DNA from: Streptomyces sp. WAC08241
GTDB taxonomy: Bacteria; Actinomycetota; Actinomycetes; Streptomycetales; Streptomycetaceae
NCBI GenBank assembly: GCA_007858575.1
Contig: CP042279.1
Span: 868,001-932,000, forward strand
Direction: 5' to 3'
Length of the DNA stretch: 64,000 nt
The notes under the pieces are model-generated. The model was not told the origin of the DNA, searched no databases, and worked only from the letters and a program-made list of their open reading frames with translations. The position numbers were made by a program, and so were the translations under genes. Shown piece by piece: positions 63,672 to 64,000 of this stretch; position 1 is the stretch's first letter, and each line of letters starts with the position of its first letter.

Positions 63672-63806
63672 CGTACGCCCGCACGTCCACACCTCCGCAC
63701 GTCCGTACGCCCGCACGTCCCACCTCCGCACGCCCGTACGCCCACACCTCCACACCTCCGCACGTCGACCTCTCCGCACGCCCGCACCTCGACCTCTCCG
63801 CACGCC
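63672..63806. repeat. Degenerate tandem repeats before the last gene
   Basis: CCTCCGCACG recurs at 63692, 63723 and 63755 (spacing 31-32), followed by two copies of a 24-base unit containing TCGACCTCTCCGCACGCCC. The tract occupies most of the 355-base gap between the kinase and the exported-protein gene. Confidence 0.75.
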
Positions 63807-63834
63807 CACCGTTCTCGACTGGGGGTCACCGCCC

Positions 63835-64000
63835 ATGACCAGCTCCACCCCGCGCAGAACCGTCCTCGCCGCGGCGCTCGCGGCCGCCGCCGGGACGGCC
63901 GCCTCCGCCGTCCCCGCCGTCCCCGCCGTCGCCGCCCCCACCGGCCGGACTCCCGCGCCCGTTCTCGTCGACAACCGCTTCTGGTCCTCGTACGCGGACT
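63835..64000 (+). CDS. Tat-exported protein, N-terminal fragment (partial)
   Basis: Runs off the right edge after 55 codons. It begins TSSTPRRTVLAAALAAAAGT, a twin-arginine type signal (RR followed by a hydrophobic Ala/Leu stretch), with an Ala-Pro-Val-rich region and a probable cleavage after AVAA. The mature part starts PTGRTPAPVLVDNRFWSSYA. The function cannot be told from this piece. GGGGGTCACC upstream contains a weak ribosome binding site. Confidence 0.7.
   Translation, partial: MTSSTPRRTVLAAALAAAAGTAASAVPAVPAVAAPTGRTPAPVLVDNRFWSSYAD

Overview
The window is high-GC actinobacterial DNA and almost certainly comes from a Streptomyces chromosome core. Third codon positions are nearly all G or C, and GTG and TTG starts are common. 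A developmental regulator of the BldD type, a streptomycete-type integration host factor (mIHF/sIHF) and a chitinase with a Streptomyces-style direct-repeat promoter are present. From memory, the gene order alaS-ruvX-mltG-aroE-aroC-aroK-aroB-aroQ, efp-nusB-bldD-pyr operon, and mihF-gmk-rpoZ-coaBC-metK-priA-fmt-rsmB-rpe matches the S. coelicolor chromosome. No insertion sequence, prophage, CRISPR array, rRNA or tRNA was recognised.

Layout, plus strand unless stated. 1-12.2 kb: alaS 3' part, ruvX, mltG, the shikimate genes aroE, aroC, aroK, aroB and aroQ, a P-loop protein, an M24 peptidase-like protein, efp and nusB. 12.4-13.0 kb: bldD on the minus strand with a BldD box over its own promoter. 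13.2-23.2 kb: the pyrimidine operon pyrR-pyrB-pyrC-(membrane protein)-carA-carB-pyrD-pyrF. 23.3-34.1 kb: mihF, gmk, rpoZ, coaBC, metK, priA, a small HTH gene (minus), fmt, rsmB and rpe. 34.2-39.0 kb: a SorC-type regulator, a lipoprotein RNase with its barstar inhibitor, guaB1, an acetyltransferase remnant and an SGNH hydrolase (minus). 39.3-44.0 kb: an amino-acid permease, an AsnC/Lrp regulator, a nitrilase-family amidase and a flavin amino-acid monooxygenase, together a probable lysine or arginine monooxygenase pathway. 44.0-47.5 kb (minus): a DUF5995-like gene, a uracil permease and an MFS transporter, with a divergent ROK regulator to 48.8 kb. 48.9-51.4 kb (minus): a GH18 chitinase. 51.5-57.7 kb: an FMN riboswitch and ribD, ribE, ribM-like, ribBA, ribH, hisE, hisG and a PH-like protein. 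58-60.6 kb: two overlapping CNNM/CBS membrane proteins. 60.6-63.5 kb (minus): a TPR plus CbxX-type AAA+ protein and a P-loop kinase. The window ends in a Tat-exported protein.

The most conspicuous property of this sequence is its quality. Most genes, including essential ones, are interrupted by one or more 1-2 base indels, nearly always loss of one unit in a short G/C run or dinucleotide repeat, while homologous sequence continues in the next frame. I read these as sequencing or consensus errors. Genes are therefore given at full span with approximate indel positions, and are not called pseudogenes.

Regulation visible in the sequence includes BldD autoregulation, a PyrR-binding-loop-like element at pyrR, an FMN riboswitch, AsnC-type half-sites before the amino-acid oxidation cluster, DasR/chitinase direct repeats, a ROK-type palindrome and many long GC-rich terminator hairpins. 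No clearly new system was found. The best leads are the amino-acid monooxygenase cluster, the lipoprotein RNase/barstar pair, and the M24 protein with substituted metal ligands.
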